A stretch of DNA of 27,653 nucleotides, taken from contig CAZCJL010000094.1 of assembly GCA_964498785.1 (NCBI GenBank), forward strand, positions 1-27,653, read 5' to 3'. The first letter of the stretch is position 1. Every line of letters starts with the position of its first letter. Source of the stretch: Mariaggregatimicrobium sp964498785. GTDB lineage: Bacteria; Zhuqueibacterota; Zhuqueibacteria; Thermofontimicrobiales; Thiofontviventaceae. Shown here piece after piece: positions 7,849 through 15,148 of this stretch. Under the pieces are notes generated by a model. It did no database searches. It was not told the DNA's origin and saw nothing but the letters and a program-made list of their open reading frames with translations. Made by a program: the position numbers and the translations under genes.

Positions 7849-10047
7849 ATGAAACGTATTTTATTGTTATTAATCATTCTAATTTCAACTGGTTTGGCGT
7901 CTGATCCGCAAATCAGAACTTTTAACATGCAACAGGATTTTGCCAATGGCGATCCCACAGGAATATCGATCACCAGCAAAGGTGAATTATTACTGGCTCC
8001 TGAAATTGTTCAATTATGTGAATCGCCAGAAGCACATTTATGGGACCTTGTTTGCGACAAAAATGGCACATTGTATTTAAGCGCCGGAAATTCAGGCACA
8101 ATTTACACTTTGGACAGATCGGGGAAATTAGTCGAATTTTGTAAGCTCAATGAAATCGAAATTTTTAGTCTTGCTATTGATCAGAATAACACGCTTTATG
8201 CCGCCAGTTCTCCGGACGGCAAGATATACCGGATTAACTCGCAGGGCACAGCTACTATTTATTTTGATCCGCCAGATACCTATATCTGGGATATCTTATT
8301 TGACGCGACCAACAATCTATTCGTCGCCACCGGAGATAGCGGACAAATTTATAAAGTTTCGACTCCCGGGGAAAGTGCTATCTATTACAAAAGTAAGGAA
8401 AGCCATATCCGCACACTGGCCATGGATAACCAAGGCAATTTATTAGCCGGTAGTTTTGGCAATGGCTACATCTATCGCATCACTTCAAATCGCGATGCTT
8501 TTGTCATTTATGATGCTGATTTAAAGGAAATTCATCAAATTGCGGTTGATTCCAGGGGCATTATTTACGCTGCGGCTTTGGGACGAACAAAACCTTATTT
8601 TGCACCAAAACCATCTTCGAAAACACAAGACACCAAAACTAAGGACAGTGAAGGGAACGGCGCTACAGATGAGGTTATAATTCTTGACGAAATTTCTGTA
8701 GAAGCCAGGGAAGGCCAAAGATCAATGAGAGACATCAGCGAGAGCGCGATCTACCGAATCGCCCCAAACGGTTTTATTCGTAATGTCTGGAACTCATTCA
8801 AAGAACCTGTCCAGAGTATCATTTTAAGCAATGATGACAAATTGTTCGCAGGAACCGGTAATGACGGTTATTTGCTGAATGTCGATAAAAAAGGTGACAA
8901 AAATATTCTCATTCACCTGGATGAATCTCAGATTAGCGCTATTTGCTTTTCTCCCCAAAACGAAATGTTTTTTGCCACGTCTAATCTTGGTAAAATTTAT
9001 AAAGTAGAAAACGGATTTCGAAAAGAAGGAACATATTTGTCAGAGGTCATCGACCAATACATTGTTTCAAAATGGGGAAGCATTAGCTGGGAAGAAAAAC
9101 TGACGAAAGGCGGAACTGCAAAATTTTATACTCGAACCGGCAATACAGAGAAACCCAATGATACCTGGAGCAATTGGTCGCCACCATATACAAACAGTCT
9201 TGGTTCAAATATTAAAAATCCGGATTCACGGTTTATCCAATGGAAACTGGAACTCACCACCCGGGAACGAACGCTTACCCCTAAAGTACAAACCATTTCT
9301 ATATCCAGCTTGCAACAAAATGTTCCACCGGAAATTGCCTCGATTACGATTTATCCGGCAGGAGAATTTTATGAAAATGCACAACAAAACATCGACGCAA
9401 AAAGCTCATTTTTAGAAGAACCCGAAAGTTTTGATAGTGGCAACAGACCTTCTCAACGCAACTCCCGGAACCACTATCTTGGTCGAAAAATGTTTCGGCA
9501 AGGTTGGCGGACGGTCAGTTGGATCGTTGTTGATGATAACAACGATAATATGACTTATAACGTGTTTTATCGCGAAACAAATTCAAAATACTGGTTAGCA
9601 CTCGTTAAAAATTGGCAATCAAATGCCTTTGCCTGGGATACTCAACGATTACCTGACGGAAAATATTTCCTTAAATTGGAAGCATCAGACTCATTATCGA
9701 ACCCGGCGAATCTCTTTCTAAAAACGGACCGTATTAGTGAACCATTCATTATAGACAACACTGGCCCCGATGTGACGAATATTTCCATTTCAACAGTAAC
9801 AGGAATTGAAAGGCAGATAAAATTTGTGGTAAAAGACAATTACAATCCGGTTAGAGAAGTAGCATATTCCATTGACGGCGAGGCGTGGAAGATAGTTTAT
9901 CCGATTGATCGCATCAATGATTCAAAAATAGAATATTTTTCTATTCAGACAAAAGTACATCAAACAAAAGGAAAACACACCCTGGTTATTAAAGCTGCAG
10001 ATACTATTAAAAATATTGGATTTGGTAGAACACATTTTGAGGATTAA
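7849..10047 (+). CDS. Exported beta-propeller protein
   Basis: 732 residues with a signal peptide (hydrophobic residues about 3-17, ending TGLASDP). Residues about 40-400 are repeats of about 40 residues with the pattern D-x-x-G-N/T-L-Y/F-x-A-x-G-x-x-G-x-I-Y-K/R-I, typical of NHL/SMP-30-like propellers. Part of the repeat series is interrupted by a low-complexity charged insertion (about 245-285, rich in K, T, S, E). The C-terminal 300 residues are beta-sandwich-like, with a DGKYFLKLEASDS segment and W/Y-rich strands. No catalytic site is seen. GGAGAG precedes the ATG. It lies between the S55 protein and the nrnA-like gene with gaps of 16 and 2 bp, suggesting it acts with the S55 protein in the envelope; that link is inference. 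Confidence 0.8.
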   Translation: MKRILLLLIILISTGLASDPQIRTFNMQQDFANGDPTGISITSKGELLLAPEIVQLCESPEAHLWDLVCDKNGTLYLSAGNSGTIYTLDRSGKLVEFCKLNEIEIFSLAIDQNNTLYAASSPDGKIYRINSQGTATIYFDPPDTYIWDILFDATNNLFVATGDSGQIYKVSTPGESAIYYKSKESHIRTLAMDNQGNLLAGSFGNGYIYRITSNRDAFVIYDADLKEIHQIAVDSRGIIYAAALGRTKPYFAPKPSSKTQDTKTKDSEGNGATDEVIILDEISVEAREGQRSMRDISESAIYRIAPNGFIRNVWNSFKEPVQSIILSNDDKLFAGTGNDGYLLNVDKKGDKNILIHLDESQISAICFSPQNEMFFATSNLGKIYKVENGFRKEGTYLSEVIDQYIVSKWGSISWEEKLTKGGTAKFYTRTGNTEKPNDTWSNWSPPYTNSLGSNIKNPDSRFIQWKLELTTRERTLTPKVQTISISSLQQNVPPEIASITIYPAGEFYENAQQNIDAKSSFLEEPESFDSGNRPSQRNSRNHYLGRKMFRQGWRTVSWIVVDDNNDNMTYNVFYRETNSKYWLALVKNWQSNAFAWDTQRLPDGKYFLKLEASDSLSNPANLFLKTDRISEPFIIDNTGPDVTNISISTVTGIERQIKFVVKDNYNPVREVAYSIDGEAWKIVYPIDRINDSKIEYFSIQTKVHQTKGKHTLVIKAADTIKNIGFGRTHFED

Positions 10048-10049
10048 TT

Positions 10050-11057
10050 ATGGTTGATTCGTCTCAGTGGGGTGAGGTTCTCCGAATTATTGATAATGCA
10101 AACTCGATTCTTCTCACAACACATTTCAATCCTGACGGGGATGCGCTGGGGGCAGAAATTGCTTTGGAAAAATATTTAACAAACCGTGGAAAAAATGTTT
10201 GGATAATTAACAATTCGCCTGTAACGAATAATTACAAATTTCTGGATCCTGAAAACAAAATTATTGTTTTTGATCCTGAAAAACATATCCGGATAATCGA
10301 ACAAGCGGATGTTTTCATAATCGTAGATATTAGCGACTGGGAACGCCTGCAAGAGCTTGGAAGGTTTATCCAAAAATCACGTTCCACCAAAATCTGCATC
10401 GACCATCATCATATCGAGAATCATTTTGCAGATATTGACATCATTTGTAAAGAAGCATCTTCAACAGGCGAATTGATTTTTGAGTTCCTGAATCACGCGA
10501 ATCACAAAATCGATCAGGATATTGCCTGTGCATTGTATACGTGTATTTTAACCGATACCGGCTCATTTCGCTTTTCCAATACAACCGCGCTTACTCATCA
10601 AATTGCATCAAAATTACGCGCAACCGGAGTTAATGCCAGAAAAATTTACCAGGAAGTTTATGAAAATAACTCCCGCAATAAAATTGCCCTTATGGCAAAA
10701 GCGCTGAATAATTTAAAATATGAATGCAGCGGCAAACTGGCGTGGTTTACAATTACACAAAAAATGTTTAAGGAAACAGGCGCCGAAAAATGGGATACTG
10801 AAGGATTCCCGGAGATACCGCGAACCATCGAAGGTGTGGAAGTGAGCTTAATGTTCACAGAATTAGAGTCCGACAAAGTAAAATTAAGTTTTCGCTCTAA
10901 AGGAAATATTGTGATAAATGAAGTAGCCCGTAAATTCGGGGGAGGAGGACATAATTTTGCAGCAGGAGCCGTGGTTCTAAAACCCCTCGGCGCTACAACC
11001 CAAATTGTACTTGAAGAATTAATAAAAGTTGTCAATTCTCACGAAATATCTCGTTAA
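10050..11057 (+). CDS. nrnA: DHH-family phosphoesterase, NrnA-like (nanoRNase/pAp phosphatase)
   Basis: 335 residues with the two-domain DHH/DHHA1 arrangement. Metal-binding motifs are THFNPDGDALGA (His25, Asp29, Asp31), IVDISD (Asp93) and IDHHHIE (Asp118-His119-His120). The DHHA1 end carries the GGGGHNFAAG substrate loop. Proteins of this size and pattern degrade 2-5-nt RNA and/or dephosphorylate 3'-phosphoadenosine 5'-phosphate; some relatives act on cyclic dinucleotide products. The ribosome binding site (GAGGA) lies inside the end of the propeller gene 2 bp upstream, so it is translationally coupled to two exported proteins, an unexpected partnership for a cytoplasmic RNA enzyme. Confidence 0.9.
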   Translation: MVDSSQWGEVLRIIDNANSILLTTHFNPDGDALGAEIALEKYLTNRGKNVWIINNSPVTNNYKFLDPENKIIVFDPEKHIRIIEQADVFIIVDISDWERLQELGRFIQKSRSTKICIDHHHIENHFADIDIICKEASSTGELIFEFLNHANHKIDQDIACALYTCILTDTGSFRFSNTTALTHQIASKLRATGVNARKIYQEVYENNSRNKIALMAKALNNLKYECSGKLAWFTITQKMFKETGAEKWDTEGFPEIPRTIEGVEVSLMFTELESDKVKLSFRSKGNIVINEVARKFGGGGHNFAAGAVVLKPLGATTQIVLEELIKVVNSHEISR

Positions 11058-11144
11058 TTTGTTTTAATTAATATATTTAAGGAAATATATTTTAATAACT
11101 CTATTGATATTTAAAAGTTTGACAAAAATTTCACAAAAAAAGTA

Positions 11145-11172
11145 TTGACTTTTTCGATTTATTTCTTATATT
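11145..11172 (+). promoter_or_regulatory. Candidate promoter of a short transcript
   Basis: TTGACT (11145-11150), a 16-nt spacer and TATATT (11167-11172). The -10 is identical to those at 5519 and 24635. The predicted start, about 11,179-11,182, falls directly before a long hairpin and T run, and no open reading frame follows. Confidence 0.55.
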
Positions 11173-11180
11173 AGTATTAG

Positions 11181-11253
11181 ACATTAAGAAAGCACACGCA
11201 TTTTTAAATCGAACAATTATTGAGTTGATTTTCTTGCTTGTGCTTTTTTTTTG
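11181..11253 (+). ncRNA. Candidate small RNA or structured terminator
   Basis: From about 11,181 the sequence can fold into one long hairpin. The outer stem is aaagcaca (11189-11196) with tgtgcttt (11239-11246), then gca/tgc (11198-11200 with 11235-11237), then an inner helix of aatc-g-aac (11207-11214) with gttgatt (11224-11230) with a bulged G. A run of nine T follows (11244-11252). Together with the promoter at 11145-11172 this predicts a transcript of about 70 nt. Alternatively it is only the terminator of the nrnA operon, which ends 132 bp upstream. Confidence 0.45.
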
Positions 11254-11270
11254 CCTTCAAATTAAGTTTA

Positions 11271-11300
11271 AAAAAAGGCTCTTAATCAGGGGCTTTTTTT
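11271..11300 (+). terminator. Second terminator-like hairpin
   Basis: An A7-GGCTC arm and a GGGGC-T7 arm flank a short loop (ttaatcag), with the gctc/gggc core helped by one G-U pair. It lies just 20 bp after the first hairpin. The symmetrical A and T runs would work on either strand. Confidence 0.55.
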
Positions 11301-11430
11301 ATACATCCATTTTTCGATATATACTATCACTGACCAGGCCGTGCCTTTAACCAGACATCCGGAGATAGAATAAACATTCCCAAAAATCCCGGCAAAATAA
11401 ATATCTCATCTGCACAGAAGTAAATATAAT

Positions 11431-11484
11431 GGGGAGTTAAAAACCGAGCGATCAGAACGTATATATGCACATAAAGTGCTCCCC
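11431..11484. repeat. Inverted repeat ggggag/ctcccc
   Basis: ggggag (11431-11436) and ctcccc (11479-11484) are 6-bp perfect arms separated by 42 nt. No T run follows. The significance is uncertain. Confidence 0.3.
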
Positions 11485-11879
11485 AATGTTTGGTCTGGAA
11501 TTTACGGTTGAAATTTTGTAAATTTTTAAATCCCTTATCTTTCCTGTTTTTTGTCTAATTTACTCGTTTATAAATAATTCAACGCAGGTATAAGTTAGTA
11601 CATCAATGCACTTATTTTTCAATCTGGGGCCTGTTAGGAACGATATGCTACAGTCAAGTTACAGGCACATATTTTACCCATTCTACATTTCTTTCTTGCA
11701 TTTACCAATTTTCTTTACTATTTTGATCTGTGTATAGCTCTATTATCGTACCGGACTTAACGATTTTGCTGCAACAATTAAATAGGTCATAATAAACAAC
11801 CCAACTCAAAGAAAATTTAAATAATTCCTAAATTTCTAAAATGAATTATAATAACGAAAAAATAAATTTATTGCCTGCG

Positions 11880-11943
11880 AAACACACGAAATAGTGCTTA
11901 ATTCAAAATAAAAAAATAACATTTCATGTATTTTTGTGTGTTT
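11880..11943. repeat. Inverted repeat with AAACACAC arms
   Basis: aaacacacgaaat (11880-11892) and atttttgtgtgttt (11930-11943) are near-perfect arms separated by an AT-rich 37-nt centre. The right arm is followed by agtgggcta. The motif resembles dispersed repeats frequently seen in environmental genomes, an impression that needs a genome-wide search. Confidence 0.45.
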
Positions 11944-12094
11944 AGTGGGCTACAATTGTATAATAATTTTCTTTTTAGAATTTTAGATAATTTTTAAAAT
12001 AACGCTGGTATTATCTGTAACGCCTATTTTCATTTTCCTGATCTCTTGAGATAAAAGCCCGATCAATACGATCAAAAAATTTGGCGGGGTAACG

Positions 12095-12112
12095 CCTGCC
12101 GACGGAAGCAGG
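12095..12112. repeat. Short cctgc/gcagg inverted repeat
   Basis: cctgc (12095-12099) pairs with gcagg (12108-12112) around an 8-nt loop in a locally GC-rich patch. It shares the CCTGC/GCAGG core with the palindromes at 34-60 and 360-383, and may be a degenerate relative. Confidence 0.3.
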
Positions 12113-12298
12113 TAAAATAACCGGTCAAACTGATTTAACTTGAATTATTCACAAACTTTTCCGCAGAGAACCAGAGATCACAACGACATAAAAAGTTTAG
12201 CACGAAATAATCATCAAAATCCGGTTTCAATAAAAATAATGTATCTTTTTATAATAATCTAAAAATCAGAACTCTGTGGCTATGAATTATTTAAGTTA

Positions 12299-12338
12299 GG
12301 TAAATCTGATGTATTTTTTTTTGATTTACCAGGAGGTG
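12299..12338 (+). promoter_or_regulatory. Leader hairpin abutting the ribosome binding site of the glycohydrolase operon
   Basis: ggtaaatc (12299-12306) pairs perfectly with gatttacc (12323-12330) around a T-rich 16-nt loop. The next base starts the AGGAGGTG ribosome binding site (12331-12338). A fully formed stem would place the ribosome binding site directly at its base, a position often used to tune translation initiation or mRNA stability. Confidence 0.4.
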
Positions 12339-12340
12339 TT

Positions 12341-14089
12341 ATGACAAGAAGTTTTATTTTATGTATTTTTTGCGCGCTTATTTTAATTATCAATTGTCAA
12401 ATGAAACCGTGTCATGTCCGAACGATTACGGTTTCTAAGTATGTTGACAAAATGAAAGCAGGCTGGATCGGTCAGATGGTTGGCGTCGGCTGGGGCGCAG
12501 CTACTGAGTTTAAATGGAATGGAAAAATAATTCCTGAAAATGCCATACCACAATGGAAACCAGAAATGGTGAATCAATTCAACCAGGATGATATTTATGT
12601 GGAAATGACATTCCTGCGAACCCTGGAACAGCGCGGTTTTGATGTATCTATCCGGCAGGCAGGTATTGACTTCGCCAATAGCAGATATATGCTATGGCAC
12701 GCAAACAAAGCCGGACGGGATAATCTGCGTGCCGGGATCGCTCCGCCATATTCAGGGCATCCCAAATACAATTTTCATGCAGATGACATTGATTATCAAA
12801 TTGAGGCAGATTATTCCGGATTGATCGCACCGGGAATGCCCAATACGGTTATTGAACTGGGAGAAATATTTGGTCGGTTAATGAATTACGGCGATGGTCT
12901 TTATGGTGGTCAGTTCATCGGAGGGATGTATGCTGAAGCGTTTTTTGAAGATGACATCGCAAAAATAATTCATGCCGGCTTAAATTGTATTCCCCCAAAA
13001 AGCATGTATTATCAATGCATCACCGATGTCTTGTCCTGGTATAAAATACATCCTGATGATTGGAAAAAAACCTGGCAGTTAATCGAGGAGAAATATAACA
13101 GAAATCCTGAATTTCGTAAATTCTCCTGCAGCGGAACGGATTCCGATTTTAATATCGATGCGAAAATAAACGGTGCGTATATTGTTATGGGACTGTTATA
13201 CGGAAAGGGTAACATCGATAGCACAATCACTATTTCGACACGCTGTGGTCAGGATTCTGACTGTAATCCGTCAAACGCTGCCGGAATTCTTTTTACGACA
13301 ATGGGATATTCCAAAATTCCTGCGCGATATAAAGAGGCGCTGGAATACACCACAAAATTCTCTTTTACAGAATATGATTTTGCAGGATTGATCAACGTTT
13401 GTGAAAAACTGGTGCAGCAGGCTGTTATGCGCGCCGGTGGACGAATTCAGAAGGATGAACATGATGAAGAAGTGTTCGTGATTCCGATAAAAGAACCGAC
13501 TCCAGGCGCACTGGAGCAATGTTGGAAGCCGGACGAGATCAAAGGTGATATAAATTTTTCAGAAGAAGAGAAAAATCAAATTACCGTTCGTATGCAAAAA
13601 CCGGATGAATTCATCACGGTCTGGCAGGTGGCAGGTCCATACACGACAGAAAGTGCAGAATCTTCGAGCGACCTTTTTGATGTGACTTTTTCGCCGGAAC
13701 CCGGGAGCAATCAGGTGGCAAATTGGCAGAATCTAAAAACTTCTGAAGATGTATCAACGCCTCACATTGTGAAATTTCATAATATTTTTGACGGAGAAGA
13801 TCGGGTTGCTTATATGCGAACCAGGTTCTGGTCAGATAATGCCCGCAGCGCTGTTCTTGAATTAGGCACGGATGATGGGACCAAAGTGTGGTTAAATGAG
13901 CAATTGGTGCATTCATTAAATGTTGGACGCGGTTTGCTTTTAGGTGAGGATAAAATCGATATTAAACTAAATAAAGGATGGAACACGCTTCTGATAAAAG
14001 TGACGCAAGGCAACGGTAACTGGGAAGCAGCCGCGTGTTTGTGCGATAAAACGGGAAATGCCTTAACAGATTTAAAATTTGACCTGTAA
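12341..14089 (+). CDS. Exported ADP-ribosylglycohydrolase family protein with C-terminal beta-sandwich domain
   Basis: 582 residues. An N-terminal hydrophobic signal (about 5-18) ends in IINC, a poor lipobox, so it is exported and possibly lipid-anchored. Residues about 35-380 match the ADP-ribosylglycohydrolase fold: GWIGQMVGVGWG, the first metal pair QDD (Asp83, Asp84) and the second CGQDSDCNPSNAAGI (Asp305, Asp307), which bind the two Mg ions in ARH enzymes. Residues about 425-582 form the carbohydrate-binding-like domain often attached to such exported proteins (WQVAGPY, then ELGTDDGTKVWLNEQLVH, and GWNTLLIKVTQG). Cellular ARHs remove ADP-ribose from proteins, but exported members beside sugar genes are more likely N- or O-ribosyl glycosidases. 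It leads an operon with rpiB and an FGGY kinase. A strong AGGAGGTG precedes the ATG. Confidence 0.88.
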   Translation: MTRSFILCIFCALILIINCQMKPCHVRTITVSKYVDKMKAGWIGQMVGVGWGAATEFKWNGKIIPENAIPQWKPEMVNQFNQDDIYVEMTFLRTLEQRGFDVSIRQAGIDFANSRYMLWHANKAGRDNLRAGIAPPYSGHPKYNFHADDIDYQIEADYSGLIAPGMPNTVIELGEIFGRLMNYGDGLYGGQFIGGMYAEAFFEDDIAKIIHAGLNCIPPKSMYYQCITDVLSWYKIHPDDWKKTWQLIEEKYNRNPEFRKFSCSGTDSDFNIDAKINGAYIVMGLLYGKGNIDSTITISTRCGQDSDCNPSNAAGILFTTMGYSKIPARYKEALEYTTKFSFTEYDFAGLINVCEKLVQQAVMRAGGRIQKDEHDEEVFVIPIKEPTPGALEQCWKPDEIKGDINFSEEEKNQITVRMQKPDEFITVWQVAGPYTTESAESSSDLFDVTFSPEPGSNQVANWQNLKTSEDVSTPHIVKFHNIFDGEDRVAYMRTRFWSDNARSAVLELGTDDGTKVWLNEQLVHSLNVGRGLLLGEDKIDIKLNKGWNTLLIKVTQGNGNWEAAACLCDKTGNALTDLKFDL

Positions 14090-14157
14090 TTCAGAATTTT
14101 TGCTTTAACTATAAATCTATAAAAATGACACCAGATTAGACAGGAAGGTACGGCAGT

Positions 14158-14604
14158 ATGGAAAATCAATCTTTAACAATCGCTGTTGCTTCAGATCACG
14201 CCGGTTATCAGTACAAAGAAAAAATCAAGGCTTTTTTGGAAAAGGAAGGCTATAAGGTAAAGGATTTCGGGACAGATTCAGAGGAAATGATGGACTATCC
14301 GTTGACGATCCGCCCGGCAGCAGAAGCAGTTGCCGAAGGAGTTTGCGATTTGGGCGTTATATTTGGTGGATCTGGGAACGGTGAAGCCATGGTTGCTAAT
14401 AAAGTCAAAGGAATTCGGTGTGCGGTCTGTTGGAATGTTGAATCTGCGCGTTTTGCAAAAGAGCATAATAACGCGAACATCATTTCCATGGGGCAGCGAA
14501 TGATCAGCAGTGAATGTACAATTGATATAGTCAAAACCTGGTTATCAGCGCAATTTCAGGGAGGGCGCCATTTGCGCAGGATATCGCTCATTGATCCAGA
14601 ATAA
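14158..14604 (+). CDS. rpiB: Ribose-5-phosphate isomerase B, Mycobacterium type
   Basis: A 148-residue RpiB/LacAB-family sugar-phosphate isomerase, interconverting ribose 5-phosphate and ribulose 5-phosphate (some relatives act on allose 6-phosphate or other sugars). ASDHAGYQYK is the conserved N-terminal phosphate/substrate motif. The active-site loop is FGGSGNGEAMVANKV: the base Cys of the E. coli enzyme is missing and Glu76 is positioned as in mycobacterial RpiB, where a Glu acts as base. WNVESARFAKEHNNANI and HLRRI fit the family. It follows the glycohydrolase by 68 bp with a GGAAGG ribosome binding site. Confidence 0.92.
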   Translation: MENQSLTIAVASDHAGYQYKEKIKAFLEKEGYKVKDFGTDSEEMMDYPLTIRPAAEAVAEGVCDLGVIFGGSGNGEAMVANKVKGIRCAVCWNVESARFAKEHNNANIISMGQRMISSECTIDIVKTWLSAQFQGGRHLRRISLIDPE

Positions 14605-14616
14605 GGAGAATAATTT

Positions 14617-15111
14617 ATGATAATTTATAGTGAAACCGGTTTTTTCATTATTATGGATCCTCATTACTTGCAGTTGGGTAAGCCGGAGATAATACAGCAA
14701 ACGAACTTCACTCAAAATCCCAAAAAAACTGCTACCAAATTAGAGAGTATTCTTTTCCCGGACGGAGCTACCGGAAAAATTGGTTTAATTGAATTACCGG
14801 ATGGCGCGGGGGCTTATCACTTCGATGAATCGCATGTCAGTTTCTGGGATGTTGAGAATAATCAGAACCGAAACAAGACAATATTCGGTGTGGAATTTGG
14901 CAGTTACATTATTTTTGATATCATACATATTCCAGTCATTTTTACCCATTTCGATCTTGAGAAATTTAAGCATAATGGGGAAGCAGCTCACCTAAAGGAG
15001 ATCGACGATAAAATTGACAAAGAAAAGTCCGGAATTATTTGGCGGCAATCGCAGGTCGGCATCGGTGACGGATGGCATGAGATAAGCTGGGATGCATTCA
15101 GCAGAGCATAA
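14617..15111 (+). CDS. Protein of unknown function in the sugar operon
   Basis: 164 residues; family not recognised. No signal peptide is clear, although the start (IIYSETGFFIIM) is hydrophobic. The middle has FPDGATGKIGLIELPDGAGAYHFDE and the segment GVEFGSYIIFDIIHIPVIFTH; the end is charged, then WHEISWDAF. A cytoplasmic alpha/beta protein seems likely. A strong AAGGAG ribosome binding site precedes ATG 14617; Met13 (14653) is a weaker alternative start. It begins 12 bp after rpiB and ends 37 bp before the kinase, so it is co-transcribed with both. Position suggests a role in the same pathway, such as an epimerase, mutarotase or regulator, but nothing in the sequence proves that. Confidence 0.7.
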   Translation: MIIYSETGFFIIMDPHYLQLGKPEIIQQTNFTQNPKKTATKLESILFPDGATGKIGLIELPDGAGAYHFDESHVSFWDVENNQNRNKTIFGVEFGSYIIFDIIHIPVIFTHFDLEKFKHNGEAAHLKEIDDKIDKEKSGIIWRQSQVGIGDGWHEISWDAFSRA

Positions 15112-15148
15112 TCATTGCCGTTATTCTGAATTGAGAAAGGGAATCAGA

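Larger units (their letters stand above)
11301..12298. other. About 1-kb gene-poor region with inverted repeats
   Basis: No convincing gene was found on either strand. Stop codons are frequent in all frames examined and there are no ribosome binding sites with plausible frames. Recognisable structures are the inverted repeats listed separately (11431-11484, 11880-11943, 12095-12112). The sequence resembles decayed or repeat-derived DNA and includes the leader of the next operon at its right end. Confidence 0.55.

Noticed and set aside
11327..11540. Open minus-strand stretch of about 68 codons with a hydrophobic reading (ending FILSPDVWLKARPGQ)
   Set aside because: No upstream start codon with a ribosome binding site, a stop at its beginning, and no recognised family; open runs of this length occur by chance. 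It might be a decayed membrane-protein gene, so it is recorded only.
15092..15148. Upstream in-frame ATG for the FGGY kinase
   Set aside because: It would overlap the preceding gene and add a His-rich stretch absent from FGGY kinases; ATG 15149 has a good ribosome binding site and starts right before the AIDNGTQ motif.
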